Assembly (NCBI GenBank): GCA_018969885.1
Contig: JAGWXN010000056.1
Location: forward strand, 1 to 13,800
DNA length: 13,800 nucleotides
Source of the DNA: Betaproteobacteria bacterium
GTDB taxonomy: Bacteria; Pseudomonadota; Gammaproteobacteria; Burkholderiales; Burkholderiaceae
Direction: 5' to 3'
Part shown: positions 1 through 8,115 of the stretch, piece by piece
Layout of the letters: each line of letters begins with the position of its first letter
Numbering within the stretch: position 1 is the stretch's first letter
Position numbers and translations under genes: made by a program
Notes under the pieces: model-generated
Databases searched by the model: none
What the model was told of the DNA's origin: nothing
Seen by the model: only the letters and a program-made list of their open reading frames with translations

Positions 1-838
1 CCGCGCCGATGACCTGGGCGAGCGACTGCACGGTTGCCGTCCAGGTACGGCCTGGATGCTCGGGAACGAGGAACGTCGCGCGGTCGCCCTGCTTAATGGA
101 GAGCGCGCGGTTTTGTGGCACGTTGACGTAAATGCGAACGCGACTGATATCGGACAGCGTGAAAAGTTCGGTATTGGCTGTGCCGCCCGCCACGACCAAC
201 GCGCCTACGTCGGTGTTTCGGGCGGTGATCACCCCGGCAAACGGAGCCACGATGCGCGAAAACTGCTTTTGCGCAACCAGTCGATCGACGTTTGCCTGGG
301 AAGCCCGCACTTGTGCCTCCTTGACCTGCAGGTCGCCCTTCTTCTCCTCGACAGCCTGGGAGGATACGAAGCCCTGGTCGCGCAATGACTGCCAGCGGTC
401 AGCGGTGGTGCGCGAGAGCGCGGCGTTAGCCTGGACGCTCGCGAGCTCAGCTTGAGCCTGAGAAATCTGCTGGTCGAGTTCAGGCGTTTCAATCTCGGCG
501 AGCAACTGGCCAGCGGTGACCGCCGCGCCAATATCAACCTGCCACGATTTGAGGTAACCCGCGATCCGGGAAAAAATCGGCGCCCGCGTGTGCGGCTCGA
601 CTCTTCCGGGGAGTTCAAAGCGCGTCACGCTGGTAGAGGGCCTCGACGGCGTGACCACCAGGACGGTGGGTACAGCGGCCTCCTGGGCGCGCGCGCTCAG
701 CCTGTCGGCGTTGCTTGCGCGGGCCGACAAGCCCCATGCGGCAATGCCACCGGCCAGGCCCAGCGTGACGATGAGTCCAGCGGTCAGCTTGAGCCCCGAC
801 ACCGGGCGGTGAGGAAGCTTTTCAAGCGGCAGCGACAT
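1..838 (-). CDS. RND efflux periplasmic adaptor (HlyD/MFP family), 3' truncated by window edge
   Basis: This is the membrane-fusion subunit of a tripartite efflux pump, linking the inner-membrane RND permease to an outer-membrane channel. About 279 codons are visible; the C-terminal part lies beyond the window. Reading from ATG at 838, a short basic N-terminus precedes one membrane anchor (residues ~17-38). A lipoyl half-motif follows (GRVEPHTRAPIFSRIAGYL, ~78-96, then VDIGAAVTAGQLLAEIETPE). Next come an alpha-hairpin rich in Gln/Ala (~120-185), the second lipoyl half (APFAGVITARNTDVGALV) and the start of the beta-barrel domain. The start overlaps the 3' end of the permease gene by 17 bp, so translational coupling is likely. 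The order permease then adaptor is the reverse of the common acrAB-type order. Family assignment is firm; the substrate cannot be told from sequence. Confidence 0.93.
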   Translation of the reverse strand, partial: MSLPLEKLPHRPVSGLKLTAGLIVTLGLAGGIAAWGLSARASNADRLSARAQEAAVPTVLVVTPSRPSTSVTRFELPGRVEPHTRAPIFSRIAGYLKSWQVDIGAAVTAGQLLAEIETPELDQQISQAQAELASVQANAALSRTTADRWQSLRDQGFVSSQAVEEKKGDLQVKEAQVRASQANVDRLVAQKQFSRIVAPFAGVITARNTDVGALVVAGGTANTELFTLSDISRVRIYVNVPQNRALSIKQGDRATFLVPEHPGRTWTATVQSLAQVIGA

Positions 839-3800
839 ACGGTTCTCCAGCAGGTGAGGCGGGGGTGGGGCGCTTTCCGTCGCGGGCATGCATCATTGCA
901 AAAACGACCGGAACAAAGGCGAGGGTGGCGACGGTTGCAAACAGGAGGCCGCCAATCACTGCGCGGCCAAGGGGAGCATTCTGTTCGCCGCCTTCGCCCA
1001 CACCTAGCGCGAGCGGCAGCATGCCGATGATCATGGCGAGTGCGGTCATGAGCACCGGGCGGAATCGGACAAAGCCGGCCTCGAGCGCAGCTTCGACCGC
1101 ATTCAAGCCCTGGTCGAGACGCTCCCGGGCGAAGCTGATCACCAAAACGCTGTTGGCGGTGGCGACCCCCATGCACATGATCGCGCCGGTTAATGCGGGC
1201 ACGGACAACGTGGTGTGGGTGGCAAAAAGCATCCAGACAATGCCAGCCAGCGCGGCCGGCAGGGCCGTGATGATCACGAACGGATCCTTCCATGACTGGA
1301 AGTTCACCACGATGAGCAAATAGATCAGGCCGATTGCGCCGAGCAGACCGTACAGCAGCCCCGAAAAGGCTTGTTCCATGGTGCGCACCTGCCCGATCAG
1401 GACCACCCGCGTACCGCGTGGTACGTCACCTGCAGTGTCGGCGATGAGCTTTCGAACATCACGCGCAACCGCACCCAGGTCACGATCCTGGGTGGTGGCG
1501 TTCACCTGAACCAGCGTCTGTAACTCGTACTGGCTCACCACCGCATTGGCGGACCCGCGCTGAAAATTGGCAAGGCCCCCCAGCACCTGGGGCGAACTGC
1601 CCGGCGCGGCACTTGCCGGGGTCAGCGGCAGATTTTCAATCGCGGCCAGTGAGTCGAGCTGATACTGCGGCGTTTGCATCACGATTGGATAGATGATGCT
1701 GTTCACCGGGTTCAGCCAGTAGGTCGGGGCCACCTGACTGCTGCCTGCAAGGTTCACCACCATGCTGTTGGTGATGTCGCGGGCACTCATGCCGAACTCC
1801 TGAATGCGGGTTCGGTCGACGTCCACATTGAAGATGGGCGACCGGCGTGACTGCTGGATACGCGCGTCGGCCACGCCGGGAATCTTTCGCAACTCCTTGA
1901 GGAGCTTCTCTGCATAAGCGAAGTTCGCCTCGAGGTTGAGCCCCCGAATCTGAATATCGATCGGCGCTGGTGCGCCGAAATTCAGGATCTGGCTGACGAT
2001 GTCGGCGGGCGGAAATGAGAAGACCGTGTCGGGGAATTCCCGCGGCAGGACCTCGCGCAGTTCCCGGACGTAGTCGGCCACGGGCCGGTGTCCTTTCTTG
2101 AGCGCGATTTGAACATCGCCGTCCTGGGTGCCGATCACGCCGGTGTTGTTGTAAGCCAGGTTGATACTGGACGGCGGCAGCCCGATGATATCGACCATCG
2201 CTTCGATTTCTTCCGGCGGAATGACCTGACGTATCACCTGCCCGATGCGAGCAAACCGCACAGCAGTTTCCTCAACCCGCGTTCCCACAGGCACACGAGC
2301 GTGGAGAAGAATCTGGCCGTTGTCGACCGCCGGGAAGAAGTTGGTGCCCAGGTAGGGAACCAGCGCAAACGAGGCCAGTACACACGCCATGAAACCGAGC
2401 ACGAATTTCTTCCGGTTCTCCAACGCCCAGGCGAGCAGCGACTGGTAAGCGAGCCGGAAGCGTTCGAAGCGCCGCTCAAATCCGCGCTGAAACCACACCA
2501 GTGGGTTGCGGGTGGGCGCTTTCTCGAGCAGCGCGCCATGAGGGTGGGTGTCATGGGCCTTGAGCAGATACTTGGCCATGGTGTTGACCAGCGTTCGGGA
2601 CAGGATGAACGAGGAGACCATCGCGAAGATCACCGCCAGCGCCATCGGCACGAACAGATAGCGCGCCACGCCCTCCAGGAAAAACATCGGTACGAACACG
2701 ATGCAGATACAGAGCAGCGATACAAAGGCGGGGGTCACGATCTGGCGCGCGCCGTCCATGATCGCGGTCTCTACATCCTTGCCTTGCTCAAGGTGCCAGT
2801 TGATGTTTTCAATGGTGACGGTGGCATCGTCAACCAGAATGCCCACGGCCAGCGCCAGACCGCCCAGCGTCATCAGATTGAGCGTCTCACCGATGGCCGC
2901 CAATCCAAGGATCGCGCCCATGATGGATAGTGGAATGGACGTGGCGATGATGAGTGTAGGACGCCAGCTGCCCAGAAACAGCAGGATCATCAGGCTGGTG
3001 AGGGCGGCGGCAATGACGCCCTCCACGGCTACGCCTGTCACCGCAGCTCGAACGAAGATGGATTGATCATTGATGGGGGTCACGGATAGCTGGTCAGGGA
3101 GCGCGGCGCGCATCTGAGCGAGCTTGTCGCGCACGCCGGAGACGATAGAGAGCGTCGAGGCTCCGCCATTCTTCAGCACCGACAACAGAACCGAGCGGCT
3201 GCCTTCAACCGACACAATGCTGGTCTGCGGGGCATTGCCATCGTGCACGTTGGCCACATCGCGTACATAGATGGTGGAGCCGCCAGCTGAGCGAATGGGC
3301 AGGTCGTTCAGCTCGGCAATCTGCGTCACGATGTTATTGAGCCGCATTGAATACTCGAACTCGCCGATCTTTTGCGAGCCCACCGGAATCGCAATGTTCT
3401 GCGCGGCCAGCGTGTTGGCCACGTCTTGAGCTGACAGCCCTCGCGCCTGGAGCGCAAGGGGATCGACGTCGATCTGAACAATGCGCTGCTTGCCGCCATA
3501 GGGCCAGGGAATCGCCACGCCCGGCACGGTGACCAGCTGCGGTCGAACCATGTTGACGCCGGCATCGAACAGTTGCTGCTCGCTCATGCCCTGACCCGCT
3601 AGCGCGAGCTGCAGCACCGGAACGGTTGCAGCGTTGTAGTTGAGGATGAGGGGCGGCGTGGTGTTGGGTGGCATCTGCCTGACTGATACCTGCGCGGCGG
3701 CTGTTACCTGCGCATTGGCGATCGAGATGTTCACGCCCGGCTGGAAGAAAATCTTGATGATGCAGATGCCGGTGTAAGAATTGGCCTCGATATGCTCGAT

Positions 3801-4037
3801 ATCGTTAACCGTGGTGGTGAGGCCCCGCTGAAAAAGCGTGCAGATCCGACCCGACATCTGGTCGGGGGGAAGTCCCGTGTAACTGAATGCCACCGCGATG
3901 ACAGGAATGCGGATCGCGGGAAAGATATCGGTCGGCATTCGGATCGCAGCCAGCGGACCCAGGATTAGAAGCAGCAGTGCCATCACCACGAAGGTGTAAG
4001 GCTTGTCTAACGCGGTACGAACGATGGATACGAGCAT
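822..4037 (-). CDS. RND-family efflux permease (AcrB-like inner-membrane transporter)
   Basis: This is a proton-driven RND exporter, about 1071 aa from the ATG at 4037. The frame stays open to a GTG at 4082, which would add 15 residues. Neither start has a good Shine-Dalgarno, and I prefer the ATG because the typical N-terminus (MLVSIVRTALDKPYTFVVMALLLL) begins there. The sequence shows TM1, a large periplasmic porter loop, a TM2-6 cluster, the proton-relay Asp pair in TM4 (GILVDDATV, Asp403-Asp404 from the ATG), a second periplasmic loop with LGTNFFPAVDNGQ, and a C-terminal TM cluster ending VATLAFVPVVFAMMHARDG. The TM10 segment reads GVATANSVLVISFA, so the Lys equivalent to AcrB Lys940 is absent. 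This places it in an AcrB-relative subfamily rather than the classical HAE1 group. Its adaptor follows immediately. No outer-membrane factor is visible in the window, and the substrate is unknown. Confidence 0.93.
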   Translation of the reverse strand: MLVSIVRTALDKPYTFVVMALLLLILGPLAAIRMPTDIFPAIRIPVIAVAFSYTGLPPDQMSGRICTLFQRGLTTTVNDIEHIEANSYTGICIIKIFFQPGVNISIANAQVTAAAQVSVRQMPPNTTPPLILNYNAATVPVLQLALAGQGMSEQQLFDAGVNMVRPQLVTVPGVAIPWPYGGKQRIVQIDVDPLALQARGLSAQDVANTLAAQNIAIPVGSQKIGEFEYSMRLNNIVTQIAELNDLPIRSAGGSTIYVRDVANVHDGNAPQTSIVSVEGSRSVLLSVLKNGGASTLSIVSGVRDKLAQMRAALPDQLSVTPINDQSIFVRAAVTGVAVEGVIAAALTSLMILLFLGSWRPTLIIATSIPLSIMGAILGLAAIGETLNLMTLGGLALAVGILVDDATVTIENINWHLEQGKDVETAIMDGARQIVTPAFVSLLCICIVFVPMFFLEGVARYLFVPMALAVIFAMVSSFILSRTLVNTMAKYLLKAHDTHPHGALLEKAPTRNPLVWFQRGFERRFERFRLAYQSLLAWALENRKKFVLGFMACVLASFALVPYLGTNFFPAVDNGQILLHARVPVGTRVEETAVRFARIGQVIRQVIPPEEIEAMVDIIGLPPSSINLAYNNTGVIGTQDGDVQIALKKGHRPVADYVRELREVLPREFPDTVFSFPPADIVSQILNFGAPAPIDIQIRGLNLEANFAYAEKLLKELRKIPGVADARIQQSRRSPIFNVDVDRTRIQEFGMSARDITNSMVVNLAGSSQVAPTYWLNPVNSIIYPIVMQTPQYQLDSLAAIENLPLTPASAAPGSSPQVLGGLANFQRGSANAVVSQYELQTLVQVNATTQDRDLGAVARDVRKLIADTAGDVPRGTRVVLIGQVRTMEQAFSGLLYGLLGAIGLIYLLIVVNFQSWKDPFVIITALPAALAGIVWMLFATHTTLSVPALTGAIMCMGVATANSVLVISFARERLDQGLNAVEAALEAGFVRFRPVLMTALAMIIGMLPLALGVGEGGEQNAPLGRAVIGGLLFATVATLAFVPVVFAMMHARDGKRPTPASPAGEPYVAAA

Positions 4038-4248
4038 GGGAGGCGCCGGGTCTGGTGCGGAAACCCTGGGCGTAAACGTCACGTCCAGTCGGATAACCCA
4101 TCAGTGTGCCGGATTTGTTCGATATTTCTCAAGCATAGGGTCTGTTGGCGAAACCGCGAGACGTCGTTGCTGTCGCCAAGCGTGCGCTCGGTCAAAGTGG
4201 TCGAGGCTGGCGGTGGCAGGGTGAGGGCCTCAGCTGAGGGAGGCCAAA

Positions 4249-4737
4249 ATGAAGCAAGTGAAACGTTCGTGCGTGGTGGGGGCGTTGGTGGTCATCGAAA
4301 CGCTGGCTTTATTGACCACGGTGGGTGGGGCCTGGGCGCAGTCCGGGTCCAGCGGGCAGTCAGGTGCCGCCCAGCGGTCTCAGGAGCGGCGCGGGGGCGA
4401 TCCTGGCAAGCGCGAGTTCGAGTCAAACTGCGCGGCCTGCCATGGGAAGGGCGGCCAGGGCGATGGCTCAGTCGTCGAACTGCTGAAGCGCGCGCCGCCT
4501 GATCTGACCCAGCTTTCCCGGAAGAACGGCGGCGTGTTCCCGATTGACCGGGTCTATCAAACGATTGAGGGGGGCACCGTCACCGCACATGGCTCACGCG
4601 AAATGCCGATTTGGGGGCGAGACTATCGGATTCAGGGCGCCGAGTACTACATGGACGTACCCTACGACCCAGAAGCATACGTAAGAACGCGTCTGCTTTG
4701 GCTGGTCGAATACCTGAGTCGGCTTCAGGTGCGCTGA
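4249..4737 (+). CDS. Secreted class I c-type cytochrome (mono-haem)
   Basis: This is a periplasmic electron carrier of 162 aa. An N-terminal signal peptide (basic MKQVKR, hydrophobic core, predicted cleavage after AWA near residue 30) precedes a low-complexity Ser/Gly/Gln linker (~31-50). A single haem c attachment motif CAACH (61-65) follows. A probable distal Met ligand lies in the MPIWG motif (Met119), as in class I cytochromes such as those fused to or serving oxidases and dehydrogenases. A clear Shine-Dalgarno (GAGGGAGG, ~6 bases before the ATG) supports the start. It is the only plus-strand gene in the window, divergent from the RND efflux genes and convergent with the nuclease-like gene at its 3' end, so it is probably monocistronic. 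Its redox partner cannot be named from sequence; photosynthetic electron transfer is only one possibility, given the puc genes 6 kb away. Confidence 0.92.
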   Translation: MKQVKRSCVVGALVVIETLALLTTVGGAWAQSGSSGQSGAAQRSQERRGGDPGKREFESNCAACHGKGGQGDGSVVELLKRAPPDLTQLSRKNGGVFPIDRVYQTIEGGTVTAHGSREMPIWGRDYRIQGAEYYMDVPYDPEAYVRTRLLWLVEYLSRLQVR

Positions 4738-4740
4738 GGC

Positions 4741-4755
4741 GGGCCCCGGCGGCCC
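4741..4755. terminator. GC-rich hairpin between convergent genes, possible bidirectional terminator
   Basis: A perfect 5-bp GC stem (GGGCC/GGCCC) with a 5-base loop starts 4 bases after the cytochrome stop codon and ends 11 bases before the stop of the convergent nuclease-like gene. The position suits a shared terminator, but there is no T-run on either side, so intrinsic termination is uncertain. Confidence 0.35.
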
Positions 4756-4766
4756 ACCGACGCTCA

Positions 4767-5345
4767 CTACGCGGGGAGCTTACCCCTCAGCCGGAATGCC
4801 AGCTCGGCTGCGCCCCAGATCTCGATCTGGTGTGACGTGGCAAACCGGCTCGCCGGTTCGGTCACTTCGCCCAGAAAGATGAACACGCCGGCGCTCGCGC
4901 CAGCCGCGTCGAAGGCCTCGGTCAGTTCGCGCAGCGCTTCCACACCCAGGCGGGCCGACTTCCAGCGCTTGGCCATGACCAGGCGGCACCCCTGTGCGTC
5001 ATGAAGGATGAAGTCGGCAGCGGGCCCTCGATGCTCGCGCACGACCTGCCCGTCTCTGGAAAGTGCAGCCTGGGCAAGCGGCGCAAACTGTTGCCAGCTC
5101 ATGGAGGAGAGGGCGCGGGCCGTACGTTCAATTTCCTGCGCGCCGGGCAGGCTCCACTGGCGTCTGAGTGCCATCACGCCGATGATGACAAAGGGTAATG
5201 AGCTCAGGGCTCCAACCGCCCGATAGGCCTCAGGCAGGAGCGCCATTGCCACCAGCGAGAGTGCGCCGGCGATGGCGAAGCTGATCCACCAGGGAGATCG
5301 CAACAGAATCGCAAACAGGGAGTTACGCGGGAGTTTAAAAGCCAC
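4767..5345 (-). CDS. Membrane-anchored Mrr-like restriction-endonuclease-fold protein
   Basis: This protein of 192 aa starts at GTG 5345. The reading frame continues upstream into kup, but that extension reads as a shadow of kup. A GAGG overlapping the kup stop, 5 bases before the GTG, marks the start. Two transmembrane segments (residues ~19-37 and ~44-61) precede a cytosolic domain resembling Mrr_cat (restriction endonuclease-like). Asp111 (in AADFIL) and Lys126 (in LVMAKRWK), followed by the GVEALREL helix, match the D...(E/Q)xK layout. The position normally Gln or Glu is Met124, so catalytic competence is doubtful. It lies 7 bp behind kup and is surely co-transcribed with it. The function is unknown: it could be a type IV-type nuclease, an inactive DNA-binding fold, or something linked to potassium or turgor. 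The fold call is from motif pattern only. Confidence 0.75.
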   Translation of the reverse strand: MAFKLPRNSLFAILLRSPWWISFAIAGALSLVAMALLPEAYRAVGALSSLPFVIIGVMALRRQWSLPGAQEIERTARALSSMSWQQFAPLAQAALSRDGQVVREHRGPAADFILHDAQGCRLVMAKRWKSARLGVEALRELTEAFDAAGASAGVFIFLGEVTEPASRFATSHQIEIWGAAELAFRLRGKLPA

Positions 5346-5352
5346 GTCTGCC

Positions 5353-7230
5353 TCAGATTGCAACCTGAGTGCCGAGCTCAACCACCCGGTTGGGCGGCAG
5401 GGCGAAATAGCTCGCTGTGCTGGAGCTGTTTTGCAGCATCCACCCGAACAGCGAGCGTCGCCACCCAAACACCCCGCGTCGGCTGGTCGAGACGATTACC
5501 GGCTTGCTGGTGAAGTAGGAGGTGTCGTTTGTATCAATGCTGACGCCTCGACGTCGGGCGAGCGACAGGACGTGGGCGATATCGGGCTCTTCGCGAAAAC
5601 CAAATGAGGCCACAATACGGACGATACCGTTACCACCGCGTTCGATCTCCAGCCGGTCGTGGTCAGGCACCCGCGGAACATCCACGAAATCGACGGTGAG
5701 GAAAATCACCTGCTCGTGTGCCACCCGGTTATGGCGCAAGTTGTGCAGAAAGCTGGTGGGGTGACCGCTTCGACCGGAGCTGAAGAACACCGCGGTGCCG
5801 GGCACCCGCTGGATGCCTGAGAGATCAAGCGCGAAGGCGTCGCCCCGGCTACGCGGCGAGGCGTCCTTACGAGAGCGCACGATCTCTGTGCCGCGACGCC
5901 AGGTGGAGAGCACGGCGAACATCACGGAGGCCACAGCAAGCGGGAACCAGCCGCCTTCGGCGATTTTGCTGGCATTGGAAATAAAAAACACGACTTCGAG
6001 TGCACCGAAAATAACGAGTGCAGGGAGGAGCCAGAGTGCCGTCGCAGTATGCCGTCTCAGAAGAATAGTCACCGACAAAAGCGCAGTGCCGATCAGTAGG
6101 TCACCCGAAACCGCGATTCCGTAAGCAGCGGCGAGCTGACTGGAACTTCGAAAGCCAAGCACCAGCAGCACCACGGCGACCAGCAGCATCCAGTTGACTA
6201 CCGGGATGTAGATCTGGCCGCGCGATGTTTCAGAGGTATAGCGCACCTTCAATCGCGGCAGGTAATTGAGACGTGAGGCCTGCTGCGTGACCGAGAACGC
6301 GCCGGAAATAGTGGCCTGCGACGCAATGACAGTGGCACAGGTCGCAAGCACGATCAACGGTACAAGCAGAGGCTCGGGCGCGAGCAGATAAAAGGGATTA
6401 CGTACCGCCTCGGGGTCGCGCAGGACCAGCGCGCCTTGGCCGAAGTAGTTGAGCATGAGGCACGGAAACACCAGTGCAAACCAGCTGATGCGAATGGGGC
6501 GCGGGCCGAAATGACCGAGGTCGGCATACATCACCTCCGCACCGGTGAGCGTGAGGAAAACAGCGCCCAGCAGAACCAGGGTGAGCCCTGGATGCTCAAT
6601 AGCGAAGCCGATTGCATGCAAGGGGTTGATCGCGAACAGTATCTGCGGCGTCTCGACGATGCTGCGTACGCCGAGTACCGCGAGCACCAGAAACCAGAGG
6701 ATCATGACGGGTCCGAACAGCGCGCCGATCTTTGCCGTCCCGCGGCGTTGAATCAGGAACAGGCTGATCAGGATGACGAGTGCGATCGGGACAATCAGCC
6801 GTTCGGTTGCGGGTGCGGCGATGGCAATACCTTCAACCGCGGACAGCACTGAAATGGCGGGCGTGATGATGGCGTCACCATAAAACAGCGACGCCGCGAG
6901 AATTCCCAATGTCGACACGAACCAGATCAGCCGGGGTTTCGAACGAGCCCGGGTGAGGGCGATGGACAGCAGAGCCAGTGCACCGCCTTCGCCTCGATAA
7001 TCGAACCGAAGCATGACGGTCACGTACTTGAGCGACACGATGATCGTGACTGCCCAGAACATCATCGATAGCACCGCAAAGACGGTATCGGCTGGCGCGC
7101 TGCCGTCCGCCCCATGCGCGGCAATGGCCTCCTTGAAGGCGTAGAGGGGACTGGTGCCGATGTCGCCAAAGACGACGCCGAGCGAGGCGATGATCAGCGC
7201 AGGCAGCCGCTGTCCGGTGGGGGCACTCAT
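5353..7230 (-). CDS. kup: KUP-family potassium uptake transporter
   Basis: This is a proton-coupled K+ importer of the inner membrane, 625 aa, a normal length for the KUP/HAK/KT family. The N-terminus carries the family hallmark GVVFGDIGTSPLYAFKE (residues 18-34). About twelve hydrophobic segments follow, with conserved stretches such as YADLGHFGPRPI and NYFGQGALVL. A cytosolic C-terminal domain (from ~residue 470) includes GTAVFFSSG and the PxxFLHNLRHNRVAHEQVIFLTV block typical of Kup. The ATG at 7230 follows the crotonase-like gene by 53 bp and has no obvious Shine-Dalgarno. A TATACT hexamer about 12 bases upstream could be a -10 element, but no good -35 accompanies it. The nuclease-like gene follows after 7 bp. 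Assignment is very firm. Confidence 0.96.
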   Translation of the reverse strand: MSAPTGQRLPALIIASLGVVFGDIGTSPLYAFKEAIAAHGADGSAPADTVFAVLSMMFWAVTIIVSLKYVTVMLRFDYRGEGGALALLSIALTRARSKPRLIWFVSTLGILAASLFYGDAIITPAISVLSAVEGIAIAAPATERLIVPIALVILISLFLIQRRGTAKIGALFGPVMILWFLVLAVLGVRSIVETPQILFAINPLHAIGFAIEHPGLTLVLLGAVFLTLTGAEVMYADLGHFGPRPIRISWFALVFPCLMLNYFGQGALVLRDPEAVRNPFYLLAPEPLLVPLIVLATCATVIASQATISGAFSVTQQASRLNYLPRLKVRYTSETSRGQIYIPVVNWMLLVAVVLLVLGFRSSSQLAAAYGIAVSGDLLIGTALLSVTILLRRHTATALWLLPALVIFGALEVVFFISNASKIAEGGWFPLAVASVMFAVLSTWRRGTEIVRSRKDASPRSRGDAFALDLSGIQRVPGTAVFFSSGRSGHPTSFLHNLRHNRVAHEQVIFLTVDFVDVPRVPDHDRLEIERGGNGIVRIVASFGFREEPDIAHVLSLARRRGVSIDTNDTSYFTSKPVIVSTSRRGVFGWRRSLFGWMLQNSSSTASYFALPPNRVVELGTQVAI

Positions 7231-7283
7231 GGAAAGGCGGAGTATATCTTGCAGCGCAACAATCGTCGGGTTGATTGATGGGG

Positions 7284-8081
7284 TCAGCGCGGAATGCTAC
7301 GGTCGCGATAGGCAAGCAGACGAGCCTTGAGCCCTGGGCGCGCCGCCGAGCGAACCAGCGCAGCCAGGTCATGGTCGGAATCTCCACCCGCGCCGAAACC
7401 GTCACCGCCGCGAGACGCGGCTTTCAGCGCAGCATAGGTGGCACGATCCACGCTCCGTGCCGGGGCGAGCTGTGCCAGGCGCCAGGTGTGAAGCTCGTCT
7501 TCCGGAGCCTGCACGGGCGGTGTGGAGGCGGGCGCTGCCGTCGCTGCAACCGAAGTTGCCAGGCCTGACTGAAGCGCGACGACGGAATCGACCGAGGTTC
7601 CGGCGGATGTCCACTCAAGCGCCCGCTCGGCACCCACCCGTCTTGCGAGCCGCCGGGTGCCCAACACGATCCCAAACCCTGCGCCGGGAAAGCGCGCCAT
7701 GGCGTCGGGTGCAAGCACGCGTTGATCGCAGGCGACCCAAAGATCTGCGCCTGCGCCCAAGACACGACCTTGAGCGATGGCCACGGTGCGAACGGGTGCG
7801 CGCCACACTGCATCGAGGAGCGTCTCAATCCTGATCAGGCGGTGGAGCAGCTCCGCATCGGTGCTCTGCTCAAGATGGTCCAGATCAAAGCCTGTACAAA
7901 AATGTCGGCCAGCGCCAACGAATACGACTGTATGGATCAGCGGGTCGGTGACGCAATGCGTCAAATGGGCGAGGAGCGCCTCGACCAAGCCGCCCGACAG
8001 CGCGTTCCCGCGGCTGGGTCGCGCGAGCGTGATCCAACCGATACCGTCGGAGATGGCAAGTGTCGCGTCGTGCGTGGTCAT
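7284..8081 (-). CDS. Enoyl-CoA hydratase/isomerase (crotonase) superfamily protein with atypical active site
   Basis: This is a crotonase-fold protein of 265 aa from the ATG at 8081. The open frame runs further upstream into the dioxygenase gene, but homology begins at MTTHDATLAISDGIGWITLARP, so the shorter start is chosen. Visible landmarks are ARPSRGNALS (residues ~20-29), the first oxyanion-hole region (GAGRHFCTGFDLDHLE, 56-71) and the second (QGRVLGAGADLWVACD, 104-119). In rat crotonase numbering, catalytic Glu144 falls on Asp113. The Glu164 region (normally QPEI) is replaced by FPGAGFGIVLG with no Glu. Both hydratase glutamates are thus missing, so it may be an isomerase, hydrolase or other acyl-CoA enzyme, or inactive. 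The segment after ~178 is Ala/Pro-rich, unlike the usual C-terminal helices. It lies 34 bp behind the thiol dioxygenase, probably in one operon. Confidence 0.87.
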   Translation of the reverse strand: MTTHDATLAISDGIGWITLARPSRGNALSGGLVEALLAHLTHCVTDPLIHTVVFVGAGRHFCTGFDLDHLEQSTDAELLHRLIRIETLLDAVWRAPVRTVAIAQGRVLGAGADLWVACDQRVLAPDAMARFPGAGFGIVLGTRRLARRVGAERALEWTSAGTSVDSVVALQSGLATSVAATAAPASTPPVQAPEDELHTWRLAQLAPARSVDRATYAALKAASRGGDGFGAGGDSDHDLAALVRSAARPGLKARLLAYRDRSIPR

Positions 8082-8115
8082 TGGGCGAAGGAAGTAAGCG
8101 CAGAAGGTGCGGGGT

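Noticed and set aside
452..1030. Plus-strand open frame of 192 codons across the adaptor/permease junction
   Set aside because: The product is low-complexity, Arg/Gly-rich and antisense to two firmly assigned genes.
2088..2930. Long plus-strand open frame of 280 codons antisense to the RND permease
   Set aside because: It is rich in Arg, His, Gln and Asp with no recognisable domain, and lies wholly opposite a clear RND gene; it is a frame shadow of GC-rich coding DNA.
5346..5468. Upstream extension of the nuclease-like protein to the ATG at 5468
   Set aside because: The 41 extra residues overlap the kup C-terminus in another frame and show no family resemblance; the GTG at 5345 has a ribosome binding site and the expected N-terminus.
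7231..7260. TATACT hexamer before kup as a separate promoter
   Set aside because: No acceptable -35 at 16-18 bp spacing, and the implied leader would be extremely short; kup may instead be read through from the upstream genes.
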